A stretch of DNA of 64,000 nt from Alteromonadaceae bacterium (GTDB lineage: Bacteria > Pseudomonadota > Gammaproteobacteria > Enterobacterales > Alteromonadaceae): positions 62,001 through 126,000 of the forward strand of contig JABXHM010000070.1 in assembly GCA_013373625.1 (NCBI GenBank). The letters are read 5' to 3'. A program made the translations under genes and the position numbers. The first letter of the stretch is position 1, and the number at the start of each line of letters is the position of its first letter. A model generated the notes under the pieces. The model was given only the letters and a program-made list of their open reading frames with translations. It was not told the origin of the DNA and did not search any database. This document shows positions 56,237-64,000 of this stretch, in pieces.

Positions 56237-57721
56237 TTACTCTATGTCCTGAGAATCAACTGGCTGCGGGGCCGGTGGTCGGTCGTAGCGCCGAATCTGC
56301 ACTACCATACCAAATAACGGGTGATCAAAATAATGGAGCTGGGTACTGATCACCCGGCGTAATTGCTTAAAAGGGATCGACACTAATTCGTATTGTGGCG
56401 TCGTACCTGAAAACCCATCACTGGCAGGTGTAGTGCCACTTAGCAGCGGCTGGCGGTAAAACAGCTCACTGTTTATGTGTAAATACGGCACGTTATTGAG
56501 GTATTTTAAATAAACCTGAATAAAGCCGTCGAGCTGCCAGATAGGGGCGGGTTTTTTTTTGCTGCCGGTGACATTGTTGATAATGTCGGGTTCAGGTGGT
56601 GTCATCATACTGGCAAAACTAATGGGCTGCGGATTAGCCAGGCGTTTGTTCAGATCGTTAAAAAACGTATCTGACGGTGCAGTAGTTGCGCTGTTCTGCT
56701 CATCAGTCGTCGCAGTCGCAGCTACCGGGTTTGTTTCCTGCTCACGCTGTTCACCGTTTTGATTAAATTGACTGGCATAGTTTTGACCCGCAAACAAGCG
56801 CAGGGTTTCGGCGTTATCCTGACCAAATTTAACCTGTTGTCGCCAGCTGAAATGCGCCAGTCGTTGCAGCCCTTTGCGCCAGCGTATACTGGTAAACAGT
56901 TTGTCCTGCCTGAGTCTACTGCTGGGCAATAAATGTGGTCCAGCAGACCGTTTCCAGTTGATGCCCTCGATAGTCAGCGGCGTTTGCTGGCGTGCCGGTA
57001 TATGCAGATCTGCTTGGTGCCAGTGCCAGTCATCTGTCGTAGCAAGGTTGGTGACTAACACGGGTTGACGGCTTGTCACGCAGTCAAGACGTCGTGCCGG
57101 AACAGTAAAAGGGGTGAGCTGCTCGTTATTCAGTACATATGACAGCCAGTACCCGGCAATGTTTGCTGGTGACGGCGGCGTTGTTACACGAGGCTCCTCA
57201 TGCAAGACGGGCGCGAGCTGGCTGGTTAATTCGGTTGAGGTAATGAGGGGATCTTCGTTGTCGGTAACCGTCGGGACGGCATTATCGGTGTCGCTGAAAA
57301 TATCTTCATTGTTAGCCAGGCTATTCGCAGATTCGTTATAACGAGTATCTGCTGCGTGGTTAATATCGGCCGGCGTGTCCTGGCTGACTGGTTCATCAGG
57401 CAAGGTGTATTGACTAAGGATTTCATCGAGTGTGGGCTTTTTGGCCCACAGAGGCGATGTGGGGGCGTTACATACCGGTAACGAGTTATACACCATGGTG
57501 ATATCCGGCTGATAGTAATCACTGAGTAAATCCCAGTGTGTATCAGGTGCGCTAAGCTGAGACTGATTTTCAAACAGTTCTGCGATGTCGTTAACCGAGG
57601 TATCCCGGGCAAACAGAATGACCTCTACGTCAAACCACCATTTGTCTTCATTGTCTGCGGCCAGTACCGGGGGTGCGGTAACACAGCTGAGTGCAAGCAG
57701 GCTACTAATTATCCGCCTCAT
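56237..57721 (-). CDS. csiV: CsiV-family periplasmic protein, extended
   Basis: 494 residues with a signal peptide (MRRIISSLLALSCVTAPPVLA). WWFDVEVILFARD at the N-terminus and the C-terminal VSIPFKQLRRVISTQLHYFD with HPLFGMVVQIRRYD are the ends of the CsiV family (PF10972). In Vibrio, CsiV binds peptidoglycan and supports type VI-related or D-amino-acid stress growth; from memory it is about half this size. The extra length comes from a Thr/Pro/Asp-rich stretch at about 105-185 and a Gln/Thr-rich one at about 325-355. It follows mfd by 2 bp, the family's usual place. Confidence 0.85.
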   Translation of the reverse strand: MRRIISSLLALSCVTAPPVLAADNEDKWWFDVEVILFARDTSVNDIAELFENQSQLSAPDTHWDLLSDYYQPDITMVYNSLPVCNAPTSPLWAKKPTLDEILSQYTLPDEPVSQDTPADINHAADTRYNESANSLANNEDIFSDTDNAVPTVTDNEDPLITSTELTSQLAPVLHEEPRVTTPPSPANIAGYWLSYVLNNEQLTPFTVPARRLDCVTSRQPVLVTNLATTDDWHWHQADLHIPARQQTPLTIEGINWKRSAGPHLLPSSRLRQDKLFTSIRWRKGLQRLAHFSWRQQVKFGQDNAETLRLFAGQNYASQFNQNGEQREQETNPVAATATTDEQNSATTAPSDTFFNDLNKRLANPQPISFASMMTPPEPDIINNVTGSKKKPAPIWQLDGFIQVYLKYLNNVPYLHINSELFYRQPLLSGTTPASDGFSGTTPQYELVSIPFKQLRRVISTQLHYFDHPLFGMVVQIRRYDRPPAPQPVDSQDIE

Positions 57722-57723
57722 GC

Positions 57724-60700
57724 TTAGTTAATCTCCCTGGCAAATTCTTCAATAAGCGCATCCACCATAGCTAAACGTTCCCGCGCTGTCTCGGTTTTCT
57801 TAATAATTCTTAGCTTTTGGCTGCCTTCGAACTTAAACATTTTATTGCGGATTTGTACCAACTGAATAATAAAACCAGTGTCTACCGGGGTATCTTCGTT
57901 AAATTCGATGGTACCACCTGTTGCACTCATATCGAGTTTAGCAATGCCGAGTTTTTTGGCTTTTAGCTTGAGTTCGGCCACTGCTACCAGGTTTTTCGCC
58001 GCATCGGGCAATAAACCAAAGCGGTCGATGCATTCTATCTGGAATGCTTCGATATCGTCGGTGTGTTTGCAACTGGCAAGTTGTTTGTATAGTGACAAAC
58101 GGGTATTCACATCGGCAATGTAGTCTTCTGGCAGTAATGCCGGAATGCGCAATTCAATTTCGGTATGCTGGCGGTTTGCTTCCTCCAGTGACGGCTCTTT
58201 ACCTGCTTTTAACGCCTCAACCGCTTGCTCAAGCATGTCCATGTAAAGCGTAAAACCAACACTGGCAATTTGCCCGGATTGATCTTCACCCAGTAGCTCT
58301 CCGGCACCACGTATTTCAAGGTCGTGGGTGGCCAGCGCAAAACCGGCCCCGAGATCTTCGAGGCTGGCGATAGCGTCGAGCCGTTTGGCGGCATCGCGGG
58401 TCATGCGCTTGGGATGCGGCGTTAATAAGTAGGCATAAGCCTGATGATGTGAGCGACCAACCCGACCGCGCAACTGGTGTAACTGCGCTAAACCCAGGTG
58501 ATCGGCTCTGTCCATAATAATGGTGTTAGCCGTTGGCACGTCTATACCGGTCTCGATAATGGTTGTACAGACCAGAACGTTGTAGCGTTGATGGTAAAAG
58601 TCGGTCATTACCTGTTCGAGTTCGCGCTCGCGCATTTGGCCGTGACCTACCGCAATGCGTGCTTCGGGAACAATCCCGGCAATTTCTTCGGCTGTGCGGG
58701 CAATGCTCTCTACCTCGTTGTGCAGCAGGTAAACCTGACCACCGCGCAGAATTTCGCGCATGATGGCTTCGCGTATAACGGCCTTGTCGCGCTGTTGTAC
58801 AAAGGTTTTAATGGCCAGCCGTTTGGCTGGCGCCGTGGCAATAATCGATAAGTCACGCATGCCCGACATTGCCATATTCAGCGTGCGCGGAATCGGCGTA
58901 GCGGTAAGGGTTAAAATATCGACATCGGCGCGCAGCGCTTTGAACTTTTCTTTTTGACGCACCCCAAAGCGGTGCTCTTCGTCGATAATGACTAAGCCTA
59001 AATCGTTAAACTTGATCGAGTCACCGAGTAATTTATGGGTGCCCACAACAATATCGACGGTGCCGTTTTCGATACCTTCCATTACTGATTTAGTGGCTTT
59101 ACCGCTGACAAAACGCGACACAACCTCTATGCGGAACGGCCAGTTAGCAAAACGATCTTTAAAGTTTTCGTAATGCTGTTGAGCAAGCAGGGTAGTAGGC
59201 ACCAGAATGGCCACCTGTTTACCCTGGTTCGCGGCCAGAAATGCGGCGCGCATGGCCACCTCGGTTTTACCAAAGCCGACATCGCCACACACCAGGCGAT
59301 CCATAGCGTTGGGGCTGCCCATATCCTGAATAACGGCATTAATGGCCTGCAATTGATCGGCGGTTTCTTCAAACGGGAAGCTGTCGGCAAAGCTTTGATA
59401 CTCTTCCCAGTCGATAGGGTAGGCAAAACCGGGTTTAGCTGCGCGCTTGGCGTACACATCGAGCAGTTCGGCGGCCACATCGCGCACCCGCTCAGCGGCC
59501 TTTTTACGGGCTTTTTCCCAGGCGTCTGAGCCAAGGCTGTGCAGCGGCGCGGAATCTTGCTCACCGCCGCTGTAACGGGAAATTAAATGCAGCGATGAAA
59601 CCGGTACATAAAGTTTGGCCTGCTTGGCGTATTCGATGGTGAGGTATTCAGTAGCAACGCCGCCAGCATCCAACGTTTGCAAGCCAATATAACGGCCTAC
59701 ACCGTGATCAAGATGCACCACCGGCTGGCCAACCGACAGCTCAGCCAGATTGCGGATAATGGCGTTTTCGTCGGTGGCTTTTTGCGCCTTACGTAAACGG
59801 CGCTGGCTAATTTTGTGCCCCAGCAACTGCGTTTCGGTAATAAATAACAGCTCGCCATCGGGGTTGTTCCAGCGGAAGCTGTGTTCAACCATACCAATGG
59901 AAATACCAATGCTTTCATAGCTGGTTAAAAAGTCGTCGAAATATTGGTGTTCGACTGGCTTGATTTGATATTTACCCAGCACTCCCAGCAGGTTTTCGCG
60001 ACGGCCCTGAGACTCGGCACAAAACATAACCTTTGCGCCGCGGGCCTGAGCCTCTTTCAGGGTGTTCAGTAAATCTTGTGCCGGTGCTTTTTTCTGCGGA
60101 TTCAGGGCAATACCATCGAGTTTTTCGCAGTGCAAATTATGTTTGCCAGCAGCGTCTGGCAGGGTATCGACTGTCAGTGTAACGCGCGGCCATTGCTTAA
60201 GTGACGCAAAGAGCTCGTTAACCGGTAAATATAACTCGGCCGGTGCCAAAAGCGGGCGCTGCTTATTATAGCGGTATTGTTCATAACGCTCGTTTAGATC
60301 GGCCCAAAAGAACTCGCTGGCATCGCTGATGTCGCCGTGCAACATGACCATTGTGTCGGGGTGGAAATAGTCGAATAGCGTAGCGGTTTGCGCAAAAAAC
60401 AGGGGTAAATAATATTCTACGCCACTTGGCATGGTACCGCGGGTAATCTGTTTAAATATGGATTCGTCGCTGTTACTGGCGTCGAAGCGCTCTAAAAACT
60501 GCTGACGGAATAAATTAAGCGCGTCTTTGTCGGTAGGAAATTCGCGCGCCGGTAGCATGCGAATTTCGTTGACTGTGTCGCTGGAACGTTGTGAATCAGG
60601 GTCGAACAGGCGAATGGTGTCGACTTCGTCATCGAACAAGTCGATACGATAGGGATCTTTTGAGCCCATGGGGTAGAGGTCAATAATACTGCCACGCACT

Positions 60701-61218
60701 GAGAATTCGCTGTGACTCATGACCTGACTAACATGCAAATAACCGGCTTGTTCTAACTGACGACGAAACTTATCACGATCGAGCGTTTGGCCGCGCTTGA
60801 GCAATAACAAATGCTGTCCGATGTAGTCGACCGGTGCCAGGCGTTGCATTAATGTGTTGATAGGTACGATAAAAATGCCCGACGGTTCCTGCGTTAGCCT
60901 GAACAGGGTTTCCATACGCTGGGAAATAATATCCTGATGCGGCGAAAACGTATCGTAGGGCAGGGTCTCCCAGTCGGGGAATAAGGTTACCGGTACACTA
61001 TTTTGCGACCCCTGAAAATAACGGATTTCTTTTTCGAGTTTGAGTGCAGAGGGTGTATCGGCGGTCACTAGTACCACAGGACGATCAGCCTGCTGGCTGG
61101 CCTGCGCAACGGCCAGCGCCCGGCTGCTGCCATGTAACAGCCCCCATTGCTGTTGATCCTGCACGTTAGTGGACGATTTGGGTTTGGGCAGAGGCAAAGA
61201 GTAAAGCGTGGTTGTCAT
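57724..61218 (-). CDS. mfd: Transcription-repair coupling factor Mfd
   Basis: 1164 residues, about normal. UvrB-like N-domain (VTLFPDWETLPYDTFSPHQD), the CarD-like RNA polymerase interaction domain (VVHLDHGVGRYIGLQTL), the RecG-type translocase with CGDVGFGKTEVAMRAAFLA (Walker A), VIIDEEHRFGV (DEEH), TLTATPIPRTLNMAMSG and QLHQLRGRVGRSHHQAYAYL, then the C-terminal autoinhibitory domain. It removes stalled RNA polymerase and recruits UvrA. Confidence 0.97.
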   Translation of the reverse strand: MTTTLYSLPLPKPKSSTNVQDQQQWGLLHGSSRALAVAQASQQADRPVVLVTADTPSALKLEKEIRYFQGSQNSVPVTLFPDWETLPYDTFSPHQDIISQRMETLFRLTQEPSGIFIVPINTLMQRLAPVDYIGQHLLLLKRGQTLDRDKFRRQLEQAGYLHVSQVMSHSEFSVRGSIIDLYPMGSKDPYRIDLFDDEVDTIRLFDPDSQRSSDTVNEIRMLPAREFPTDKDALNLFRQQFLERFDASNSDESIFKQITRGTMPSGVEYYLPLFFAQTATLFDYFHPDTMVMLHGDISDASEFFWADLNERYEQYRYNKQRPLLAPAELYLPVNELFASLKQWPRVTLTVDTLPDAAGKHNLHCEKLDGIALNPQKKAPAQDLLNTLKEAQARGAKVMFCAESQGRRENLLGVLGKYQIKPVEHQYFDDFLTSYESIGISIGMVEHSFRWNNPDGELLFITETQLLGHKISQRRLRKAQKATDENAIIRNLAELSVGQPVVHLDHGVGRYIGLQTLDAGGVATEYLTIEYAKQAKLYVPVSSLHLISRYSGGEQDSAPLHSLGSDAWEKARKKAAERVRDVAAELLDVYAKRAAKPGFAYPIDWEEYQSFADSFPFEETADQLQAINAVIQDMGSPNAMDRLVCGDVGFGKTEVAMRAAFLAANQGKQVAILVPTTLLAQQHYENFKDRFANWPFRIEVVSRFVSGKATKSVMEGIENGTVDIVVGTHKLLGDSIKFNDLGLVIIDEEHRFGVRQKEKFKALRADVDILTLTATPIPRTLNMAMSGMRDLSIIATAPAKRLAIKTFVQQRDKAVIREAIMREILRGGQVYLLHNEVESIARTAEEIAGIVPEARIAVGHGQMRERELEQVMTDFYHQRYNVLVCTTIIETGIDVPTANTIIMDRADHLGLAQLHQLRGRVGRSHHQAYAYLLTPHPKRMTRDAAKRLDAIASLEDLGAGFALATHDLEIRGAGELLGEDQSGQIASVGFTLYMDMLEQAVEALKAGKEPSLEEANRQHTEIELRIPALLPEDYIADVNTRLSLYKQLASCKHTDDIEAFQIECIDRFGLLPDAAKNLVAVAELKLKAKKLGIAKLDMSATGGTIEFNEDTPVDTGFIIQLVQIRNKMFKFEGSQKLRIIKKTETARERLAMVDALIEEFAREIN

Positions 61219-61267
61219 GATTACTGATAAAGCTCGCTATGGTGACGGTTGATTGCGCAGCGCGTAT

Positions 61268-61861
61268 TTATGTTTTTTTGGTTTGATTGCGCTTGCGTAA
61301 TTGCAGCGTTTGCAAATGCAAACTGGCCCTGACTAATAACTCCTGATCCTGTTCGCGGATCCGGGTAAAAATGAATGCTACATGGTAGCCATCCGATTCC
61401 TGCTGGCAAGTAATAACTTCACCAAAACAAAAAATAGCGGCTGCCTCTTCGGACACAAATAATTTTAATTCGGCGGCACTGCCGATGTCTATGGGAGCAG
61501 GGTGGTTAATAATAACACCGCCACCACCGAATTTAATACTTTCAAAGCGATAATCCGGATCGTCCTGCTGATGCAAAATATACGACATCATGAGATCAAT
61601 TTTACGTGACTGATGCGTTAAGTAACTGATTAAGTCAGAGGCGTGATCGCTGAGATTTCGCAGGGGGCGCAGTGCCTGGGTTTCGATACTGGCCATTTCA
61701 CTGGCAATACGGAATGCATAGGGCATGTGCTCGTCGAGCTCATCGGTACTGGGCAATACGAAGTCTGCTTCAAGGGGTTTTACATTGACCTTGATGCTGT
61801 GACTGATCAGGAAAAACTCATTAAATTGAGCTTGTTTTTCTGCCAGGGTTAACGATTCCAC
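61268..61861 (-). CDS. PilZ-like domain protein
   Basis: 197 residues. The N-terminal half is helical. The C-terminal half (about 100-185) has a PilZ-type beta barrel: ESIKFGGGGVIINHPAPIDI, LKLFVSEEAAAIFCFGEVIT and a final helix ending in QTLQLRKR. The usual RxxxR and D/NxSxxG c-di-GMP residues are not clear, so it may be a non-binding PilZ. It lies 49 bp upstream of mfd, divergent from lolC. Confidence 0.6.
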   Translation of the reverse strand: MESLTLAEKQAQFNEFFLISHSIKVNVKPLEADFVLPSTDELDEHMPYAFRIASEMASIETQALRPLRNLSDHASDLISYLTHQSRKIDLMMSYILHQQDDPDYRFESIKFGGGGVIINHPAPIDIGSAAELKLFVSEEAAAIFCFGEVITCQQESDGYHVAFIFTRIREQDQELLVRASLHLQTLQLRKRNQTKKT

Positions 61862-62031
61862 ATTACCTCTCCAAGCTGACTTGTGCGCTGAGTAGCTTAC
61901 ACGTATTATGCACCGAGCTTAAGTCTTTGTTTATTATTAAAACGTACGGTAATGATAAGCGTAGTGCAGGTAAAGTGGAATACCAAGTGGTATCAGGCAC
62001 TGCGATGAATTATGGTGTACAGGTGAAAGTT

Positions 62032-63237
62032 ATGGCGTATCCGCTGTCTGCATTTATTGCCCTGCGTTATTCTACGGCAGGTAAACACAATAGCTTTGTG
62101 GCATTTATTAATCGCTTTTCGGTAGCAGGTATTGCCTTGGGCCTGATGGCATTGATTATTGTGCTGTCGGTAATGAACGGTTTTGAAGCCCAGTTGCGTA
62201 GCCGCATTCTGGGCATTGTGCCGCAAGTAGTGGCGCATCAGGCTAATGTGGAACAAATCACCGCGCTAAACCTACCCGAAGTGCGCGCAGTGAGCCGGTT
62301 TCGCGAAGCAGAAGGGCTCGTGCAATCGCGCATGGCCTTGCGCGGTGTGCAATTACAGGGCGTAGAGCCAGCCGCTATGACCGCGCATAGCATTGTTAGT
62401 AACCATATGCTTGACGGTGACTTTAACCAACTGAATGAGGTTAAATTTGGCGCCATTATCAGCCGGTCTCTGGCTACGGAGTTAGAGGTTCGGGTGGGCG
62501 ATAAAATTAGAGTAATGGTAGCCGGCGCCAGCGTGTATACGCCTTTTGGACGCATGCCGAGCCAGCGTTTGGTAACGATTGCCGGGTTGTTTAATTTAGG
62601 CTCGCAACTGGATGACAAAGTCATATACCTGCGTCTTGATGATCTTACCCGCTTATTACGAAAACCGGCCGACAGCGCCGCCGACGTGCGCTTGTTTTTG
62701 CATAATGCGTTTAATTACCAGGGGGTAGTAGACGCACTGGTTGATGAAGGATACAGCACCAGTGACTGGCGTTCGCGGCAGGGACCGCTATTTGATGCGG
62801 TAAAAATGGAAAAAAACATGATGTTTTTAATGTTGTTGCTGATTATTGCGGTAGCGGCATTTAATATAGTGTCGGCGTTAGTAATGGTAGTATCAGAAAA
62901 AAGTGGTGATATTGCGATACTGCGCTCGCAAGGCATGACCGTGGCCACGGTTCGCAGTATTTTTATGCTAAACGGTATGTTTAATGGCGTGAAAGGTGCT
63001 GGTATTGGTGCGGTATTGGGTGTAGTAGCGGTGCTGAGTATTAACGATACGCTTGAATTGCTTGGCATCCATTTGGGGCTGTCGGCTGATGGTAATGGTT
63101 TGCCTATTGATATGCAGTGGCTACAGGTACTGTGGGTAACGGTGTTTTCGTTATTACTGTGTTTGCTGGCGAGTTGGTATCCGGCTCAGCGTGCCATGAA
63201 AGTGCAACCGGCTGCGGTGTTACAACAAGAGTCCTGA
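62032..63237 (+). CDS. lolC: Lipoprotein-releasing ABC transporter permease, LolC/E family
   Basis: The frame opens at 61927, but ATG 62032 with AGGTG before it yields MAYPLSAFIALRYSTAGKHN, matching LolC starts (E. coli MYQPVALFIGLRY). 401 residues, four membrane segments, IALGLMALIIVLSVMNGFEA in TM1, a periplasmic MacB-type domain, and FNIVSALVMVVSEKSGDIAI in TM2. It extracts lipoproteins for LolA with LolD and a second permease. Neither lolD nor lolE follows; the next gene is a phosphoribosyltransferase after a 184-bp gap. Confidence 0.88.
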   Translation: MAYPLSAFIALRYSTAGKHNSFVAFINRFSVAGIALGLMALIIVLSVMNGFEAQLRSRILGIVPQVVAHQANVEQITALNLPEVRAVSRFREAEGLVQSRMALRGVQLQGVEPAAMTAHSIVSNHMLDGDFNQLNEVKFGAIISRSLATELEVRVGDKIRVMVAGASVYTPFGRMPSQRLVTIAGLFNLGSQLDDKVIYLRLDDLTRLLRKPADSAADVRLFLHNAFNYQGVVDALVDEGYSTSDWRSRQGPLFDAVKMEKNMMFLMLLLIIAVAAFNIVSALVMVVSEKSGDIAILRSQGMTVATVRSIFMLNGMFNGVKGAGIGAVLGVVAVLSINDTLELLGIHLGLSADGNGLPIDMQWLQVLWVTVFSLLLCLLASWYPAQRAMKVQPAAVLQQES

Positions 63238-63383
63238 GTGTGTTGTAATAGTAAAATAAGCCCTGGCAGACGGATATTTGTAATACACGGCAAAACCTGC
63301 AGCAGTACGAACCTGGAACATTTAAAACTTGATTGAATGGTCAGGTTTTGGGGTTTTACCGTGCAATGTGCAGTAAATTTTCT

Positions 63384-63389
63384 TATAAT
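63384..63389 (+). promoter_or_regulatory. Probable -10 box of the phosphoribosyltransferase gene
   Basis: A perfect TATAAT 33 bp before the ATG. The sequence 17 bp upstream (GTGCAA) is a weak -35. The rest of the lolC-phosphoribosyltransferase gap holds no gene. Confidence 0.4.
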
Positions 63390-63421
63390 CTCCCTCTTTA
63401 CCTACGCTCGGTTTCGACTCT

Positions 63422-63988
63422 ATGGACAAAGTATTTATTAGGTCGCAGGATCTGCTCAAAGATTCATTTCGACTTGCATCGAAAGTATATAAAGATGGCT
63501 TTCGCCCGCAATTTATTATTGGTATTTGGCGTGGTGGCGCTCCAATTGGTATTGCAGTGCAGGAATTTTTTGAGTTTAAGAAGTTTCCCACTGATCACAT
63601 TGCGGTGCGTACTTCTTCTTATTACGGCATTAATAAGCAAAGCAAAGAAATTCGGGTGCATGGCCTGCATTATTTAATTGAGAACGCCAATGCCGATGAT
63701 GCGCTGCTGATAGTTGATGATGTGTTTGATTCTGGCCGCAGCGTGGATGCGCTGATAAAGCAAATTAAAAAGTTAATGCGCCTGAACATGCCAAAAGATA
63801 TTCGCATTGCCTGCCCGTATTACAAACCGGCCAACAATAAAACTGACATTGTGCCCGATTACTACGTAAATGAGAGCAATGAGTGGTTGGTGTTTCCGCA
63901 CGAAATTGCTGATTTGAGCGAAGAAGAAGTTCGCGCAGGTAAAACTGAGCTTGCTGACGTAATGGACATACTCTACGACAAAGAATAA
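63422..63988 (+). CDS. Purine-type phosphoribosyltransferase
   Basis: 188 residues of the type I phosphoribosyltransferase fold. The PRPP loop is LLIVDDVFDSGRSVDA (about 95-110) and IIGIWRGGAPIG forms the pyrophosphate loop. ACPYYKPANN and VPDYYVNESNEWLVFPHEIA match the hypoxanthine/xanthine-guanine-like group (COG2236), which joins a purine base to PRPP for salvage. The exact base is not certain. It could use bases brought in by the purine permease. Confidence 0.85.
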   Translation: MDKVFIRSQDLLKDSFRLASKVYKDGFRPQFIIGIWRGGAPIGIAVQEFFEFKKFPTDHIAVRTSSYYGINKQSKEIRVHGLHYLIENANADDALLIVDDVFDSGRSVDALIKQIKKLMRLNMPKDIRIACPYYKPANNKTDIVPDYYVNESNEWLVFPHEIADLSEEEVRAGKTELADVMDILYDKE

Positions 63989-64000
63989 ATGCGTGGGCCC

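Overview
The window looks like chromosome from a marine gammaproteobacterium of the Alteromonadales, probably Alteromonadaceae. The evidence is the thrS-infC-rpmI-rplT and pheST-ihfA genes, the csiV-mfd pair, RluF, a large TonB receptor, many lipoproteins and a moderate G+C. This placement is inferred from gene content. I see no rRNA, tRNA, CRISPR array, insertion sequence or prophage.

Positions 1-13.7 kb form a purine scavenging and breakdown region. It holds the tail of an adenosine deaminase, a purine-nucleoside-permease-family lipoprotein, a TonB receptor, a xanthine/uracil-type permease, a periplasmic adenosine deaminase, and a six-gene operon read leftward: AMI1-like amidase, HpxW-type oxamate amidohydrolase, TauE/SafE transporter, HpxJ-type ureidoglycine-glyoxylate aminotransferase, HpxK-type allantoate amidohydrolase, small cupin. 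The deaminase and TonB promoters share a palindrome of the RutR type. The amidase operon carries a different one, TGAAACA-AC-TGTTTCA. An RpiR regulator (17.4-18.2 kb) and a secreted nuclease-phosphatase fusion (15.4-17.0 kb) lie nearby and may belong to the same job.

Positions 18.3-24.2 kb hold an inorganic-carbon module: two transcription units, each a beta-carbonic anhydrase plus a SulP transporter, and a divergent OxyR-like LysR regulator that lacks the peroxidatic cysteine. Both units have the same promoter palindrome at the same distance from the carbonic anhydrase start.

Positions 24.3-30.8 kb hold a CPBP membrane protease, a DUF3080-type lipoprotein, a fructosamine-kinase-type protein, a DASS transporter and a metallophosphoesterase lipoprotein. 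Positions 30.9-35.2 kb hold rluF, thrS, infC (AUU start), rpmI and rplT. The usual continuation, pheST-ihfA, begins only at 45.9 kb. Between them lie a PhoX-like phosphatase with a collagen-like tract and an upstream Pho-box array, a di-haem cytochrome lipoprotein, a LysR/MFP/RND efflux locus, a CsbD protein and an isochorismatase-family hydrolase.

Positions 49.7-64 kb hold a membrane-anchored unknown, ybaK (TTG start), a penicillin-acylase-family enzyme, nagZ overlapping a DASS transporter, a PduO-type adenosyltransferase, csiV, mfd, a PilZ-like protein, a lolC without an adjacent lolD, and a purine-type phosphoribosyltransferase.
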